Of a stretch of DNA of 64,000 nt, positions 50,516 to 60,643 are shown in pieces. The stretch comes from Bacillus sp. FJAT-45037. GTDB lineage: Bacteria > Bacillota > Bacilli > Bacillales > Bacillaceae_D. The notes below the pieces were generated by a model. It ran no database searches and was not told where the DNA came from. It worked only from the letters and a program-made list of their open reading frames with translations. The translations under genes and the position numbers were made by a program. How positions within the stretch are numbered: the stretch's first letter is position 1; each line of letters begins with the position of its first letter. The stretch is from contig NZ_KZ454938.1 in the NCBI RefSeq assembly GCF_002797325.1, positions 570,267 to 634,266 on the forward strand. The letters are read 5' to 3'.

Positions 50516-50650
50516 CTCCTCTATAGATGTGAAAAATCGATATGCTTTCTCTATACATTCCCTAAAAATATCGAAAAATAACGGAAACCTTAAAAGAACC
50601 TGGGGCAATTTTTAATCAACTATTGAATATTCACAACTTTTAAGCTATAT

Positions 50651-50689
50651 TGAAAGCACTTACATAAGGTCATCTGATGACCTTATGAT
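50651..50689 (+). promoter_or_regulatory. lut operon control region: cre-like box and 25-bp palindromic operator
   Basis: TGAAAGCACTTACA (50651-50664) differs from the CcpA cre consensus TGWAANCGNTNWCA at a single base. It overlaps a perfect 25-bp palindrome at 50663-50687 whose half-site is CATAAGGTCATC around a central T. A promoter TTACAT (50660) - 18 bp - TATGAT (50684) would be covered by it. The GntR/FadR-type LutR encoded at the end of the cluster is the natural ligand. Confidence 0.85.
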
Positions 50690-50720
50690 TATATTGTGGT
50701 ATAAAAGAGGAGGGAACATC

Positions 50721-52508
50721 ATGGGATTAGGGTTGTTATCGGTTTTAGCGCTTATTCCGATTCTAACGGTTTTATTATTTTTAGTGATTTTTAGGTGGCC
50801 AGCAAAGCATGCGATGCCGCTTGCGTTTGTCGTCACCGTTGTTATGGCATTCTTTATTTGGGAAGTTCCTGCTAATCAAATCGCGGCAGCAAGTACGCGA
50901 GGTGTGGTGACGGCACTTGAGGTGCTATTTATCGTCTTTGGTGCCGTACTCATGCTTAACACGTTGAAAGAAAGCGGAGCGATTCAAACGATTCGTCAAG
51001 GCTTTATCGATATTTCGCCTGACCGTCGCGTGCAAGCGATTATTATTTGTTGGTTATTTGGTTCGTTTATTGAAGGGGCATCGGGTTGGGGAACTCCGGC
51101 TGCGGTTCTTGCGCCTTTACTTGTAGCGATCGGATTTCCAGCGATGGGGGCGGTCATGGTTGCATTGATCATTCAATCGACTCCTGTATCATACGGGGCG
51201 GTTGGAACGCCAATTTTAGTCGGAGTTAGTTCTGGCTTAGAAGGGGCGGAGAATGTGATCAACGCCGCTACGTCGCTTGGCCTGTCGCATGAGGCGTATA
51301 TTAATATGATCGGTGGTCAGGTGGCTATTTTCCACGGGATCGTCGGGGTATTCATTCCATTATTTATGGTGACGATGCTGACTTACTTCTTCGGAAAGAA
51401 TAAGTCGCTTAGAGCGGGAATGGAAGTTTGGAAGTTTGCGATTTTTGCAGGGCTTGCTTTCACGATTCCTTATGCGTTAGTTGCTAATTTACTTGGGCCG
51501 GAATTTCCGTCTTTATTCGGAGGGTTAATTGGTCTAGCGATTGTCGTTCCAGCAGCGAAAAAAGGCTTATTCATGCCTAAGAGCACATGGGATTTTGAAC
51601 ATTCTTCTAAATGGGACCCAGAATGGACAGGGACGTTATCGGCAACCACTTTATCAAAAGCGACCATTCATCCGTTTAAAGCATGGTTCCCGTATATTTT
51701 AATGGGAATTTTGCTTGTGCTCACTCGAGTGAGTACTCTCCCATTTGGAGATTGGTTAAAAACAGCGAGTATTACAGTTGAAGAGATTTTCGGGACATCG
51801 ATTTCGATTACTAGTACACCATTTTTCTTACCAGGTTTCATTATGGTGTTAATGTCGATCATGGGGTATTTCTTATATAGCATGACAGCCGAGACGTACG
51901 GAACAGCTCTGAAAAGCTCCACCAAGATGATCATTAGTGCGGCTCCTGCTTTATTATTTGCTGTGCCGATGGTTCAAGTGTTTATTAACTCTGGGGTAAA
52001 TGCGACAGGGTACACGAGTATGCCGCTTGTTCTTGCTGAAGGAGTATCAGAGATTATGGGTCAGAACTGGCCACTCGTTGCACCAGCGATCGGGGCTCTA
52101 GGAGCTTTTGTTGCGGGTAGTAACACGATTAGTAATATGATGTTTGCATTATTCCAGTTTGGAACGGCAGAGAATGTCGGTATTAACCCAGCAACGATTG
52201 TTGCACTGCAAGCGGTCGGAGGAGCTGCTGGGAACATGATTTGTGTGCATAACGTCGTTGCCGCATCAGCGACAGCGGGTCTAATTGGAAGGGAAGGGGC
52301 ATTAATTCGAAAGTTAATGATCCCGACATTCTATTACGTCTTCTTTGCAGGAGCGATCGGGTACATTGCGATTAACGGGATTGGCTTAAATATAGGGACC
52401 TTTTTTGCAGCAATCGTATTATTGACCATCGTTTCTATTATTGTCAAAGGAAATCGTAAAGAAAAACAAACAACAACGGAGTCAAAACAGCAGAAGTTCG
52501 GAGGTTGA
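50721..52508 (+). CDS. lutP: L-lactate permease LutP
   Basis: 595 residues from ATG 50721, after AGAGGAGGGAACATC; an ATG at 50685 overlaps the operator and lacks a ribosome site. A 14-helix LctP-family transporter with the signatures [59 protein letters not shown] and [20 protein letters not shown]. It imports L-lactate (and possibly glycolate) with protons. It is the first gene of lutP-lutA-lutB-lutC, whereas B. subtilis has lutP and lutABC as neighbours with separate transcription, so here uptake and oxidation are coupled. Length is slightly above the 540-565 of common homologues. Confidence 0.96.
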   Translation: MGLGLLSVLALIPILTVLLFLVIFRWPAKHAMPLAFVVTVVMAFFIWEVPANQIAAASTRGVVTALEVLFIVFGAVLMLNTLKESGAIQTIRQGFIDISPDRRVQAIIICWLFGSFIEGASGWGTPAAVLAPLLVAIGFPAMGAVMVALIIQSTPVSYGAVGTPILVGVSSGLEGAENVINAATSLGLSHEAYINMIGGQVAIFHGIVGVFIPLFMVTMLTYFFGKNKSLRAGMEVWKFAIFAGLAFTIPYALVANLLGPEFPSLFGGLIGLAIVVPAAKKGLFMPKSTWDFEHSSKWDPEWTGTLSATTLSKATIHPFKAWFPYILMGILLVLTRVSTLPFGDWLKTASITVEEIFGTSISITSTPFFLPGFIMVLMSIMGYFLYSMTAETYGTALKSSTKMIISAAPALLFAVPMVQVFINSGVNATGYTSMPLVLAEGVSEIMGQNWPLVAPAIGALGAFVAGSNTISNMMFALFQFGTAENVGINPATIVALQAVGGAAGNMICVHNVVAASATAGLIGREGALIRKLMIPTFYYVFFAGAIGYIAINGIGLNIGTFFAAIVLLTIVSIIVKGNRKEKQTTTESKQQKFGG

Positions 52509-52513
52509 TGTAG

Positions 52514-53251
52514 GTGAAGGTTTCATTATTTATTACCTGTTTAGCAGACGTCTTTTACCCAGGAGTGGGGAAGGATACGGTCGAAGTGTTAGAGCGATTA
52601 GGTTGTGAGGTAGATTTTCCAGTAAAGCAAACCTGTTGCGGGCAGCCGGCTTTTAATAGCGGCTACCATAAAGATACGGTAAAAGTCGCAAAGCATATGA
52701 TTGAAACATTTGCGCATTCAGATTATGTTGTGATACCATCGGGGTCTTGTGCCTCGATGATTCATGAGTATCATGAGCTGTTAAAAGATGAGCCGAAATG
52801 GCAAAAGCGCGCAGAAGAACTCGCCAACAAAACATATGAATTCACGCAGTTCTTAGTTCATGTGCTTAAAGTTGAAAAGGTGAATGCTTCGATGAACGCA
52901 AAAGCAACGTATCACACGTCTTGTCATATGACGCGCTTATTAGGAGAGAAAGTTGCCCCGTTTAAGTTGCTTGATCAAGTCGAGGGGTTAGACCTTGAAA
53001 CGTTGCCAAATAGAGAGTCGTGCTGTGGATTTGGTGGGACATTTGCTGTGAAAATGTCGCAGATCTCAGAACAGATGGTCGATGAAAAAGTGCAACATAT
53101 CGAGGAAACAGGAGCGGAAGTGTTAATTGGAGCTGATTGTGGTTGCCTCATGAATATCGGTGGACGGATCGAACGAAACGGAAAGCCAATAAAAGTGATG
53201 CACATCGCCCAAGTGTTAAACAGACAAGAAATCGCAGCAAAAAAGGAGTGA
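52514..53251 (+). CDS. lutA: L-lactate utilisation protein LutA
   Basis: 245 residues from GTG 52514, 9 nt after GGAGG. Two CCG (cysteine-rich) domains: [14 protein letters not shown] with [12 protein letters not shown], and [13 protein letters not shown] with [16 protein letters not shown] and [12 protein letters not shown]. These CX(n)CCGX(n)CXXC sets bind an Fe-S cluster as in GlpC and HdrB. With LutB and LutC it forms the three-part L-lactate dehydrogenase that turns L-lactate to pyruvate, feeding electrons towards the membrane quinone pool. Starts 5 nt after lutP. Confidence 0.97.
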   Translation: MKVSLFITCLADVFYPGVGKDTVEVLERLGCEVDFPVKQTCCGQPAFNSGYHKDTVKVAKHMIETFAHSDYVVIPSGSCASMIHEYHELLKDEPKWQKRAEELANKTYEFTQFLVHVLKVEKVNASMNAKATYHTSCHMTRLLGEKVAPFKLLDQVEGLDLETLPNRESCCGFGGTFAVKMSQISEQMVDEKVQHIEETGAEVLIGADCGCLMNIGGRIERNGKPIKVMHIAQVLNRQEIAAKKE

Positions 53252-53257
53252 TGTAAA

Positions 53258-54691
53258 ATGGGGATGAAAATCGGCGATCTGAAATTCGATAACCGAGTGG
53301 AAAAAGGGTTGAAAGATACCTTTATGCGCCAAGCTGTAACTTCTGCGCAAGAACGACTCAAAACAGCGAAAACCAAAGCAGAAGATGAACTAGGAAACTG
53401 GGAAGACTGGCGTAATCTATCAGAAGAAATCCGCACGCATACATTAGAAAACATCGATTTTTATTTGCAGCAATTAAGTGACAATGTCAGCAAGAACGGC
53501 GGTCATGTCTTCTTTGCAGAAACGGCAGAACAAGCAAATGAATACATTAAAAAAGTCGCAAAAGACAAGAATGCCAAAAAAGTCATTAAATCCAAATCCA
53601 TGGTGACAGAAGAGATTAGTATGAACCAAGCTCTTGAGAGTGTGGGCTGTGAAGTGATTGAATCAGATCTTGGTGAATACATCCTCCAAATTGACGATCA
53701 TGATCCACCGTCGCATATTGTTGCGCCGGCTTTGCACAAGAACAAGGAGCAAATTCGCGATACGTTCCGCGATCGTAAAGGCTATACCAATTCTTCTAAA
53801 CCAGAAGAATTAACATTGTTTGCAAGAGAGCAGTTGCGAAAAGAGTTCCTTGAAGCAGATATTGGCGTGACAGGCTGTAACTTTGCTGTGGCTGAATCAG
53901 GGAGCATCTCGCTTGTGACAAACGAAGGAAATGCAAGACTCGCAACGACGTTACCGAAAACGCAAATTACCGTGATGGGAATGGAGCGTGTCGTACCGAC
54001 GTGGGAAGAGCTCGATATTTTAGTGAGTATGCTATGCCGTAGTGCTGTCGGGCAAAAGCTAACGAGCTATATTACTGGGTTAACAGGTGCTAAGGGTGAA
54101 GGCGAGCTTGATGGACCTGATGAGTTTCATTTAGTGATTGTTGATAATGGCCGTTCGAAAATTCTCGGTACCGAATTCCAAGCAGCTCTACACTGTATCC
54201 GCTGTGCGGCCTGTATCAATGTTTGTCCGGTGTATCGTCATGTCGGTGGTCATTCGTATGGTTCCATCTATCCGGGTCCGATTGGGGCGGTGTTGACGCC
54301 ACTATTAGAAGGCTATGATGATCATAAAGAATTACCATATGCATCAACTCTTTGTGCCGCTTGTACAGATGCATGTCCAGTTAAAATTCCGCTTCATGAA
54401 CTACTAGTCAAGCATCGTCGTAATATTGCGGAGGAAAAGCGGACGACGGTATCTGAGTCCCTTGCGATGAAAGGGTTCGGACTTGTCGCGAGCTCTCCGT
54501 CTCTTTTTAATATGAGTACGAGAACAGCGCCAATAATGCTGTCACCATTTTCAAAGGATGGCTCAATCAAGAGTGGGTCAGGACCGATGAAAGGCTGGAC
54601 AGAAGCTCGAGACTTCCCAGAAGCAAGCAAAGAGAGATTCAGAGATTGGTTTAAATCACGCGATCAACAGACAAGGAGGGATGAGCGATGA
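53258..54691 (+). CDS. lutB: Iron-sulfur L-lactate utilisation protein LutB
   Basis: 477 residues; AAAAGGAGTGATGTAAA before ATG. An N-terminal LUD domain (residues about 70-290, with [20 protein letters not shown] and [12 protein letters not shown]) is followed by a ferredoxin-like pair of [4Fe-4S] motifs [20 protein letters not shown] and [13 protein letters not shown]. The C-terminal DUF3390-like part ends in [19 protein letters not shown]. Electron-transfer subunit of the LutABC complex. Its stop overlaps the lutC start (ATGA), so translation is coupled. Confidence 0.97.
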   Translation: MGMKIGDLKFDNRVEKGLKDTFMRQAVTSAQERLKTAKTKAEDELGNWEDWRNLSEEIRTHTLENIDFYLQQLSDNVSKNGGHVFFAETAEQANEYIKKVAKDKNAKKVIKSKSMVTEEISMNQALESVGCEVIESDLGEYILQIDDHDPPSHIVAPALHKNKEQIRDTFRDRKGYTNSSKPEELTLFAREQLRKEFLEADIGVTGCNFAVAESGSISLVTNEGNARLATTLPKTQITVMGMERVVPTWEELDILVSMLCRSAVGQKLTSYITGLTGAKGEGELDGPDEFHLVIVDNGRSKILGTEFQAALHCIRCAACINVCPVYRHVGGHSYGSIYPGPIGAVLTPLLEGYDDHKELPYASTLCAACTDACPVKIPLHELLVKHRRNIAEEKRTTVSESLAMKGFGLVASSPSLFNMSTRTAPIMLSPFSKDGSIKSGSGPMKGWTEARDFPEASKERFRDWFKSRDQQTRRDER

Positions 54692-55380
54692 TTCAACATC
54701 GAGAGACATTTTTAGATAATGTGGCGAAGCAATTAGGAAGAGAACGACGAACAAAGGATGTCGTTCGACCAACATATCGGCATCAGCCGCAGCTTGAAGT
54801 CATGAAAAATTATACGCCTGACCAACTTGTCGAAGTGTTAAAAACCCAGTGTTTCGCAATTCATACCGATTATAAAGAGACGGATCAAAACGGACTGGAA
54901 TCCGTTATTGACCAAGTACTAGAAGAATACAACGCTCATTCTGTCATTACATGGGATGATCCGCGATTTACTGAATTTGGGCTATCAGGTTTCCAACAAC
55001 GTGAGCAAGTAGACGTGTGGGATACCGATTCTACTAGTGATTCTGTCGCGATTGCAGAACGAGCAGACGTAGGGATCACGTTTTCCGATTTTACATTAGC
55101 AGAGTCAGGAACGGTCGTCTTGTTAAGTGAGAGTGGAAAAGGTCGTTCTGTCAGTCTACTGCCAACCTATTATATCGGGATTATTCCTAAGAGCACGCTC
55201 GTTCCTCGTATGACTCAAGCGACAATGGCAATTCATCAGCTGGTGCAAGCTGGTAAGAGAGTGCCATCTTGTGTGAATTTCATTTCTGGGCCAAGTAATA
55301 GTGCCGATATTGAGATGAATTTAGTCGTCGGTGTGCATGGGCCGATCCGCGTGAGCTATATTTTAGTAAATGATATGTAA
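54688..55380 (+). CDS. lutC: L-lactate utilisation protein LutC
   Basis: 230 residues, starting inside the lutB stop codon; GGAGGGATGAGCG gives the ribosome site. A LUD domain with [40 protein letters not shown] and the ending [22 protein letters not shown], all standard for LutC. Third part of the LutABC system. Followed by a terminator, so the operon ends here and lutR has its own promoter. Confidence 0.97.
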   Translation: MIQHRETFLDNVAKQLGRERRTKDVVRPTYRHQPQLEVMKNYTPDQLVEVLKTQCFAIHTDYKETDQNGLESVIDQVLEEYNAHSVITWDDPRFTEFGLSGFQQREQVDVWDTDSTSDSVAIAERADVGITFSDFTLAESGTVVLLSESGKGRSVSLLPTYYIGIIPKSTLVPRMTQATMAIHQLVQAGKRVPSCVNFISGPSNSADIEMNLVVGVHGPIRVSYILVNDM

Positions 55381-55385
55381 GACTT

Positions 55386-55411
55386 GACCAGCAGGCGATG
55401 TCCTGTTGGTC
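55386..55411 (+). terminator. Terminator of lut operon
   Basis: GACCAGCAGG / CCTGTTGGTC stem with a 6-nt loop; the T-run after it is short. Confidence 0.8.
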
Positions 55412-55476
55412 TTCATTCGTTTTGAGACATCGTTATGGTATAATAAAGGCACCAGAAATTGAACGAGGTGCAATAC

Positions 55477-56193
55477 ATGGCATTTAAACAAGTGCAAACA
55501 AAGAAGATATCCGAAGTCGTTCGGGACCAACTAGAAGAGATGATTCGCGAAGGCGAAGTGAAGCCAGGGGAGAAACTAGACTCCGTCGAGAAATTAGCGA
55601 AAGAGTTTAATGTTAGTCGATCAGCTGTCCGTGAAGCTTTAAGTGCGTTACGCGCCATTGGTCTGATCACGATCCGCCAAGGCGAAGGAACCTTTGTGAA
55701 TAAGTATGATTTTTCGACGATGATCTCTCCTGTATCCGTCGAACGTGTCATTTCAAAAACAGAGATGCTTGAGCTCTTCCAAGTGAGGAAGATTATTGAA
55801 GTCGGAGCAGCAAGCTTAGCAGCTGAAAACCGGACAGAAGATGACTTAGCAGAAATGAAAGAAGCGTTGCAAGAGATGGAACAGGCAGCAGGAAATGAAG
55901 ACCTCGGGGAAAAGTCCGATGTCAGGTTTCATATCGCCTTATCGAAAGCGACAAAAAATACCATTTTAATCGACATGATGCAAAAGCTATCTGACACGCT
56001 TGGAAAAACGATGTATGAAAGCAGACGCATTGGGTTATTTTCAGAAAAACAAACCTTTAAGCAGCTGCAAATCGAGCATGAACAGATTTATCAAGCGATT
56101 GAAGACGCTAATTCTGAGCAAGCAAACAATGCGATGCTTGAGCACTTAGTGAATGTAGAAGAGACGTTGATTGCATATCATCAAGAAAAATAA
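55477..56193 (+). CDS. lutR: GntR/FadR-family repressor LutR
   Basis: 238 residues from ATG 55477, 6 nt after GAGGTG; TTG 55459 is less likely. Winged helix: KKISEVVRDQLEEMIREGEV, KPGEKLDSVEKLAKEFNVSR, SAVREALSALRAIGLITIRQ, GEGTFV. FCD effector domain from about residue 90 (LFQVRKIIEVGAASLAAENR, then VRFHIALSKATKNTILIDMM and HEQIYQAIEDANSEQANNAM, which supply the metal-binding Asp/His set). Known in B. subtilis as the repressor of lutABC and lutP, released by L-lactate. The 25-bp palindrome in the lutP promoter is its likely site. TATGGTATAATAAAG at 55435 is its own promoter region. Confidence 0.93.
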   Translation: MAFKQVQTKKISEVVRDQLEEMIREGEVKPGEKLDSVEKLAKEFNVSRSAVREALSALRAIGLITIRQGEGTFVNKYDFSTMISPVSVERVISKTEMLELFQVRKIIEVGAASLAAENRTEDDLAEMKEALQEMEQAAGNEDLGEKSDVRFHIALSKATKNTILIDMMQKLSDTLGKTMYESRRIGLFSEKQTFKQLQIEHEQIYQAIEDANSEQANNAMLEHLVNVEETLIAYHQEK

Positions 56194-56312
56194 TTCATAC
56201 CTGTATTGGTAGATTGATCGCCAATATGGGCTTTTTTATGCAAATTCTACGAATGATATAGATTTTAGGTATACTGTAAATTATGGATTTTTGACAAAGT
56301 GAGGTGTTTACA

Positions 56313-56489
56313 TTGAATAATAAATTAATGGTGTTCATTCTGATCCTTATATCTGTCAATACGGTCAGATACTTACTTGCCGTACTTGGTGATGAGACGA
56401 CGACGTATGAGTATGTGTTACTTGGAGTGAACCTTCTGGCTCTAGCGATTGGTGTGTATTCGATTCGAAGAAACAAGAACAAAGACTAA
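56313..56489 (+). CDS. Small two-TM membrane protein
   Basis: 58 residues from TTG 56313, 6 nt after GAGGTG; the GTG at 56304 lies within that site. Segments KLMVFILILISVNTVRYLLA and YVLLGVNLLALAIGVYSI, with a basic RRNKNKD tail. Found as a pair with the next mini-gene. Family unknown. The hairpin between lutR and it (56201-56238) ends in a T-run and serves lutR. Confidence 0.65.
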   Translation: MNNKLMVFILILISVNTVRYLLAVLGDETTTYEYVLLGVNLLALAIGVYSIRRNKNKD

Positions 56490-56560
56490 ATGTACAAGAA
56501 CAGGTGGAATCGTATTCGGTTACATTCATAATGACAGTGTGACAGAGGAGAAGAGGTGGT

Positions 56561-56734
56561 TTGATTGATAAAAATCGTTTTCAACTTTTGTTTTTCATTG
56601 GAGCATTCGTGGCTGTGATCATGATGATTTCAACGACTCTTTTTCCTGATATAAGTTTGTCTATATCATATATGATAGCGATCGGATCTGCGATGGTTGG
56701 GGGAGCACTTGGATTCTATTTATTTATGAAATAG
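56561..56734 (+). CDS. Small two-TM membrane protein
   Basis: 57 residues, below common ORF cut-offs. TTG 56561 with GAGGAG 11 nt upstream. Two membrane segments: FQLLFFIGAFVAVIMMISTT and ISYMIAIGSAMVGGALGFYL, ending FMK. Similar in size and topology to its neighbour at 56313, so the two may act together. Start codon uncertain, since TTG with this spacing is weak. Confidence 0.5.
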   Translation: MIDKNRFQLLFFIGAFVAVIMMISTTLFPDISLSISYMIAIGSAMVGGALGFYLFMK

Positions 56735-56789
56735 AGAGTATTCCTAGGTAGTCTTGGCAGAAAATAGATAATAGGAAGTTTGGGGTAAG

Positions 56790-57524
56790 ATGATCTGGGA
56801 ATTTGTTTTCATTTTTATTGTCGTCCTCATTGGTGGGTTTGTTCAAGGGGTTAGTGGCTTCGGGTTAGGGCTCGTTGTGATGGGGTTTCTTCCACTAATA
56901 CTAAGTCTTAAGGACAGTACGTTACTTGTGATGTCTTTATTATTAGTTGCTTCTCTCAGTATTGCGGTGAAAACCTATAAACATATTGAACGGAGAGGTT
57001 TATTTTTTATTTTGGTTTTTGCGATTGTAGGAAGAATTGGGGCTTTTTTTGTGTTATCGACTTTTGGCGATATGGATTTTTTGAAGCAATGGCTCGCATT
57101 CTTTTTAATTGGGATGGTTATTTATCTGTTTTTATCGGGGAAGAAAAGAGACATCAATTCTGATATTCATCCGATCATTCCTATTTTACTAGGTTTCTTT
57201 GGTGGATTTATTGGTGGCGTGTTTGCAGTCGGTGGTCCATTTTTTGTTTTTTACTTTTTACTGTTGTATGCAGACAAGCACAAGTACAATGCCAATATGC
57301 AAATGACAGTTGTTGTTACGAGTAGCTTTTCACTTTTGTTGCATGGGGTGAATGGAGACTTTGATTCTTCTTTTCTTACGTATTTTCTTGTTGGAGTGGT
57401 AGCCACCTGGGTAGGAACATGGCTTGGGATGAAGTGGTTTGAAAGGGTACCAAGCCATCTTATACGGAAATTTGCGATGATCTTAGTGTTAGGAGCGGCG
57501 ATCAATTTATTGATATTTGGATAA
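56790..57524 (+). CDS. TauE/SafE family sulfite/anion exporter-like protein
   Basis: 244 residues; GGAAGTTTGGGGTAAG before ATG. Eight membrane helices with the two-fold TauE/SafE pattern: GGFVQGVSGFGLGLVVMGFL in the first half and LGFFGGFIGGVFAVGGPFFV in the second, each with the Gly-rich signature. Typical length 240-260. Members export sulfite, sulfoacetate or related organic anions; the substrate here cannot be told. Ends at a 128-nt inverted repeat shared with the convergent cyclase gene. Confidence 0.93.
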   Translation: MIWEFVFIFIVVLIGGFVQGVSGFGLGLVVMGFLPLILSLKDSTLLVMSLLLVASLSIAVKTYKHIERRGLFFILVFAIVGRIGAFFVLSTFGDMDFLKQWLAFFLIGMVIYLFLSGKKRDINSDIHPIIPILLGFFGGFIGGVFAVGGPFFVFYFLLLYADKHKYNANMQMTVVVTSSFSLLLHGVNGDFDSSFLTYFLVGVVATWVGTWLGMKWFERVPSHLIRKFAMILVLGAAINLLIFG

Positions 57525-57530
57525 AAGAAG

Positions 57531-57658
57531 AAGAGGCTTGGACATAAAGAAAGTGTTTAACTGGGAATCTGAACAAGGCGCAAATCTAGCGGCTTCATTG
57601 CGTCTCCTATTAATTGCTCGGATTCTTATCAGTAAAAACACTTTTGCCCGAGCCTCTT
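57531..57658. repeat. Long imperfect inverted repeat (about 128 nt), also convergent terminator
   Basis: AAGAGGCTTG (57531-57540) pairs with CGAGCCTCTT (57649-57658), AAAGTGTTT (57550) with AAACACTTT (57636), ACTG (57560) with CAGT (57630), and interior GAATC / GATTC segments pair too. Too long for a plain terminator, it looks like a hairpin MITE or structured RNA placed between convergent genes. Confidence 0.8.
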
Positions 57659-59199
57659 TATGTTGCTACATTTGTCCGATTGCGGCCTTCGTTTTTTGCT
57701 TTGTATAGGGCTTGGTCGGCGCGATGAATTAAATCATTTAAATCCTCTGCATGACTCGTATAACTGGCTATACCAGCCGAGAACGTGATTTTCTGTCCGG
57801 TTGGAGAATTAGCATCGAACAACGTCTCACGGAGTCGATCGGCAACTTTCACCGCTTCGCTCGATTCTGGATTCGGAATCAAAATCATGAACTCTTCGCC
57901 GCCATAGCGGATACATACATCATAAGTTCTAGTTACTTGCTGCATCTGTTTGGCAAAATAAATTAGAACCTCATCACCAATATGATGCCCGTACGTGTCA
58001 TTAATGTTCTTAAAGAAATCAAGGTCTATTAAGAGTAACGAGAAGCCTGACTTAGTCATTTTCCAGTGATCAAGCGTCTTCCAAGCCGCTCTTCGGTTAG
58101 CCAGACCTGTAAGTGTATCTGTTAACGATTCTTTTTTTAGAAAATCAAGCTGTTCATTCTTTAATTGAATGTATTGTTCAATCGTTTGATTTAATTGAGC
58201 AGCCTCAAAATACCAATTGGAGATCTTAGGGCTTTTTGGATCAGTTCGCTCTTTTGTAGTGAGGGTTTGGAATGCTAACTTTCGTAACGGTGAAGCAATA
58301 CGTTCTGCAAACAGGAAAGCAAGCAATAAGATCACGACAACAAAAGGCAGCGTGTAGACGATCATCTTCCCTAACGTTTCTGAAACAGGTTGAATACTTA
58401 CAGAATAAGGGGTTTGGGAGACGACTCCCCATTGACTCGATGGAATATAGGTGAAGCCGGCAATCATATCAATTTCCTGAGTATTGGTGACATGTATTGT
58501 CCCACTCTCACCATTTATCAATTTTTGGACAGCTGCATTATCTGTGACCACTTCTCCAATACGGCTTTTATCAGGGTGATAAATTAGTGAGCCGTTATCA
58601 TCAACCACATAGACATACGATCCATCCTTTGAAAAATGTTCGCCAAGAATCGTATCAATAATGTTATTTTCTTGCAAGTAAATTGTTCCTGCTAGCATCC
58701 CCAAGTAATTTTCCTCTTCATCCCACAATGGCGTCGAAATGAGTACAATCTCTTCCCCAATCGCTGCATGATAAGGGTCTGAAATCATTGTTTCCCTTTT
58801 CTCAATGGCTTCATTAATTCCTTTCGAGCGAATATGATACCCATCAATTCCAAGTGGTGGAGAGGAGGCGATAATCTTCGCATCATCATTAATAACAGCG
58901 ATAGAATTGAAATTATTACTGCTTCGTAAAAAGAGTTCAAGGCTTGTTGTGAGCGCATCTTCTTCATCTAGTAAGAAGACCATGTCACCTGCCCTAGCTT
59001 CAAGGCTCTTTGTCATTTGAATAAACACTTGATCAGTAACTTGTGCAAGCTTTTCTGAGTAGACTCGATTGATTTCTTCTGTATGAGTAATGGAATTCTC
59101 CTTCGTGACTAAATACCCCGCGAATAATGTACTACCAAGAATTCCCAGGATCGTAAATATGACTAGGAGAAAGACAAGGAAACGTAAACTTTTTTTCAT
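57658..59199 (-). CDS. Diguanylate cyclase with dCache sensor (GGDEF)
   Basis: 513 residues from ATG 59199. A first membrane helix (RFLVFLLVIFTILGILGSTL), an extracellular dCache_1 domain of about 240 residues (AVINDDAKIIASSPPLGIDG, GEEIVLISTPLWDEEENYLG, GSYVYVVDDNGSLIYHPDKS) and a second helix (MIVYTLPFVVVILLLAFLFA) with a short HAMP-like stretch. The GGDEF domain starts SLTDTLTGLANRRA and has the active site GGEEF at 433-437, which is catalytically competent. No RxxD inhibitory site stands out before GGEEF (VCIR). It makes c-di-GMP from GTP on sensing an outside ligand, probably an amino acid or carboxylate. Monocistronic. Confidence 0.95.
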   Translation of the reverse strand: MKKSLRFLVFLLVIFTILGILGSTLFAGYLVTKENSITHTEEINRVYSEKLAQVTDQVFIQMTKSLEARAGDMVFLLDEEDALTTSLELFLRSSNNFNSIAVINDDAKIIASSPPLGIDGYHIRSKGINEAIEKRETMISDPYHAAIGEEIVLISTPLWDEEENYLGMLAGTIYLQENNIIDTILGEHFSKDGSYVYVVDDNGSLIYHPDKSRIGEVVTDNAAVQKLINGESGTIHVTNTQEIDMIAGFTYIPSSQWGVVSQTPYSVSIQPVSETLGKMIVYTLPFVVVILLLAFLFAERIASPLRKLAFQTLTTKERTDPKSPKISNWYFEAAQLNQTIEQYIQLKNEQLDFLKKESLTDTLTGLANRRAAWKTLDHWKMTKSGFSLLLIDLDFFKNINDTYGHHIGDEVLIYFAKQMQQVTRTYDVCIRYGGEEFMILIPNPESSEAVKVADRLRETLFDANSPTGQKITFSAGIASYTSHAEDLNDLIHRADQALYKAKNEGRNRTNVAT

Positions 59200-59426
59200 A
59201 AATAGGCCCCTTAAAAAAGAATAGATGAATTCATGATGTGGGTCGCAACATGTCCTATTAGAACTTACCGTATCATAAGTAGACCCTCATTCCTATATTA
59301 ATGTAGAAATTTTCGGTTTATTTCTTGTCTTTTTTCTAGGAGGAAAGACTTAAATATTACATAATATGGTATTGAATTCAAAATGAATGAAACACTAGAA
59401 CAAGGACAAGTTGTGGAGGGTGTATA

Positions 59427-60446
59427 ATGAATCAAAATAAAGAGATTCGTCTCACTTCAGCAGAAATTGCAACACTTTGGGCGCAGTATCAAAGTGATAG
59501 TGCGAGCTTATGTATGTTAGACTATTTTTTTAATAAAGCAGAAGATAAAGAAATTAAAGGGATCATTAAAGAGGCTATTTCTTTGGGGACTCAACATTTG
59601 GAGCGTATTCAATCGTTTTTTAAGCAAGAGAAGCAAGTGATACCCATCGCTTTTAATAAGAAGGAACATGTGAATATTGAAGCTCCACGATTGTACTCCG
59701 ATAGCTATGTGGCGGTGTTTTTATTTCAAATGTCAAAAATTGGGATGAGCACGTACTCAACGAGCTTAGGGTATGCGGTGCGAGACGATATTACGACATT
59801 TTACAGCTCATGCTTAAGAGAAACAGAGAAATTATTTATTATGTGCAAAGAAGTGCTGATTAAAAAGGGATTGTATAGCCGTTCCCCTTATTTTCCGGCC
59901 CAAGAACAAGTTGAATTCATCAATAAACAAAGTTTTGTATTAGATCTGTTGGGTGAGAAGCGACCTTTAACAGCCATTGAAGTGAGCCATCTTTATCATA
60001 ATACTCTTAGGAATTTGCTAGGAATTGCGACGCTATTAGGTTTTTGTCAATCGGCGAAAACGAAAGAGCTGACTGACTACTTTCAACGAGGGATCAAAAT
60101 TGCAGAGAAGCATATCGAACTTTGTGGGAAAAAGATGCGTAACGAACATCTGCCCGTTGCAAAATCTCATTCCTCAGATGTGACGGACTCAACAGAGCCT
60201 GTTTTCTCTGAGAAGTTGATGTTATTTTATGTGTTGAGTTTAAATGCACTGGGCATAGAATTCTATGGAACAGCGATAGCGCAAAGTCCGAGATTGGACC
60301 TCGGTGCGATGTATAATAAATTGATGCTTGACGTTCAGTTATACGCCGAAGATGGTGCAAATCTTATGATTAAAAACCGCTGGCTTGAGCAACCTCCGAG
60401 TGCATTTGATCGAAAAGACCTAGCTAATGAGAACAAACGATCCTAG
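59427..60446 (+). CDS. DUF3231 family protein
   Basis: 339 residues; GGAGGGTGTATA before ATG. Two repeats of a ferritin-like helical unit: IRLTSAEIATLWAQYQSDSA with MLDYFFNKAEDKEI in the first half, and RPLTAIEVSHLYHNTLRNLL with FCQSAKTKELTDYFQRGIKI in the second. Both have a conserved H/E-rich helix (QHLERIQSFF, EKHIELCGKK). DUF3231 is common in Bacillus, including spore-related CotF-like genes, but the function is not known. Normal length for the family. Confidence 0.93.
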   Translation: MNQNKEIRLTSAEIATLWAQYQSDSASLCMLDYFFNKAEDKEIKGIIKEAISLGTQHLERIQSFFKQEKQVIPIAFNKKEHVNIEAPRLYSDSYVAVFLFQMSKIGMSTYSTSLGYAVRDDITTFYSSCLRETEKLFIMCKEVLIKKGLYSRSPYFPAQEQVEFINKQSFVLDLLGEKRPLTAIEVSHLYHNTLRNLLGIATLLGFCQSAKTKELTDYFQRGIKIAEKHIELCGKKMRNEHLPVAKSHSSDVTDSTEPVFSEKLMLFYVLSLNALGIEFYGTAIAQSPRLDLGAMYNKLMLDVQLYAEDGANLMIKNRWLEQPPSAFDRKDLANENKRS

Positions 60447-60523
60447 TAATAAGAACATACGTTTGCTATAATGTGAGTAGCAACTAGGAGCGAAATGGCA
60501 TCGGAACTCCCACTAAAAAGGGG

Positions 60524-60643
60524 GTGACGCTTATTCTGACGATCTATGAAGCTCTTGCATTAATGGCTCAATTTTCAAGTTTGTTACTTGCTGTGCTCGC
60601 GTTAGTCGTTACGATTATCATGAGCCAACAAAAAAAGAAGTAG
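60524..60643 (+). CDS. Holin-like type I toxin candidate (TxpA/BsrG-like)
   Basis: A 35-39-residue peptide too short for routine ORF lists: TIYEALALMAQFSSLLLAVL then ALVVTIIMSQQKKK, ending at TAG 60641-60643. The start T(I/V)YEAL(x)LM plus one hydrophobic helix and a lysine tail is the signature of the Bacillus putative holin-like toxins (Hol_Tox; TxpA, BsrG, YonT relatives). AAAAAGGGGG precedes; the frame can start at GTG 60524 or CTG 60536, the latter giving the usual length. A hairpin follows directly at 60639-60672, as in known systems where an antisense RNA from the other strand overlaps the 3' end. An antitoxin RNA promoter is not firmly seen. Confidence 0.75.
   Translation: MTLILTIYEALALMAQFSSLLLAVLALVVTIIMSQQKKK

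Noticed and set aside
52975-53454. 159-codon minus-strand frame
   Set aside because: Antisense to lutA/lutB, which are certain genes.
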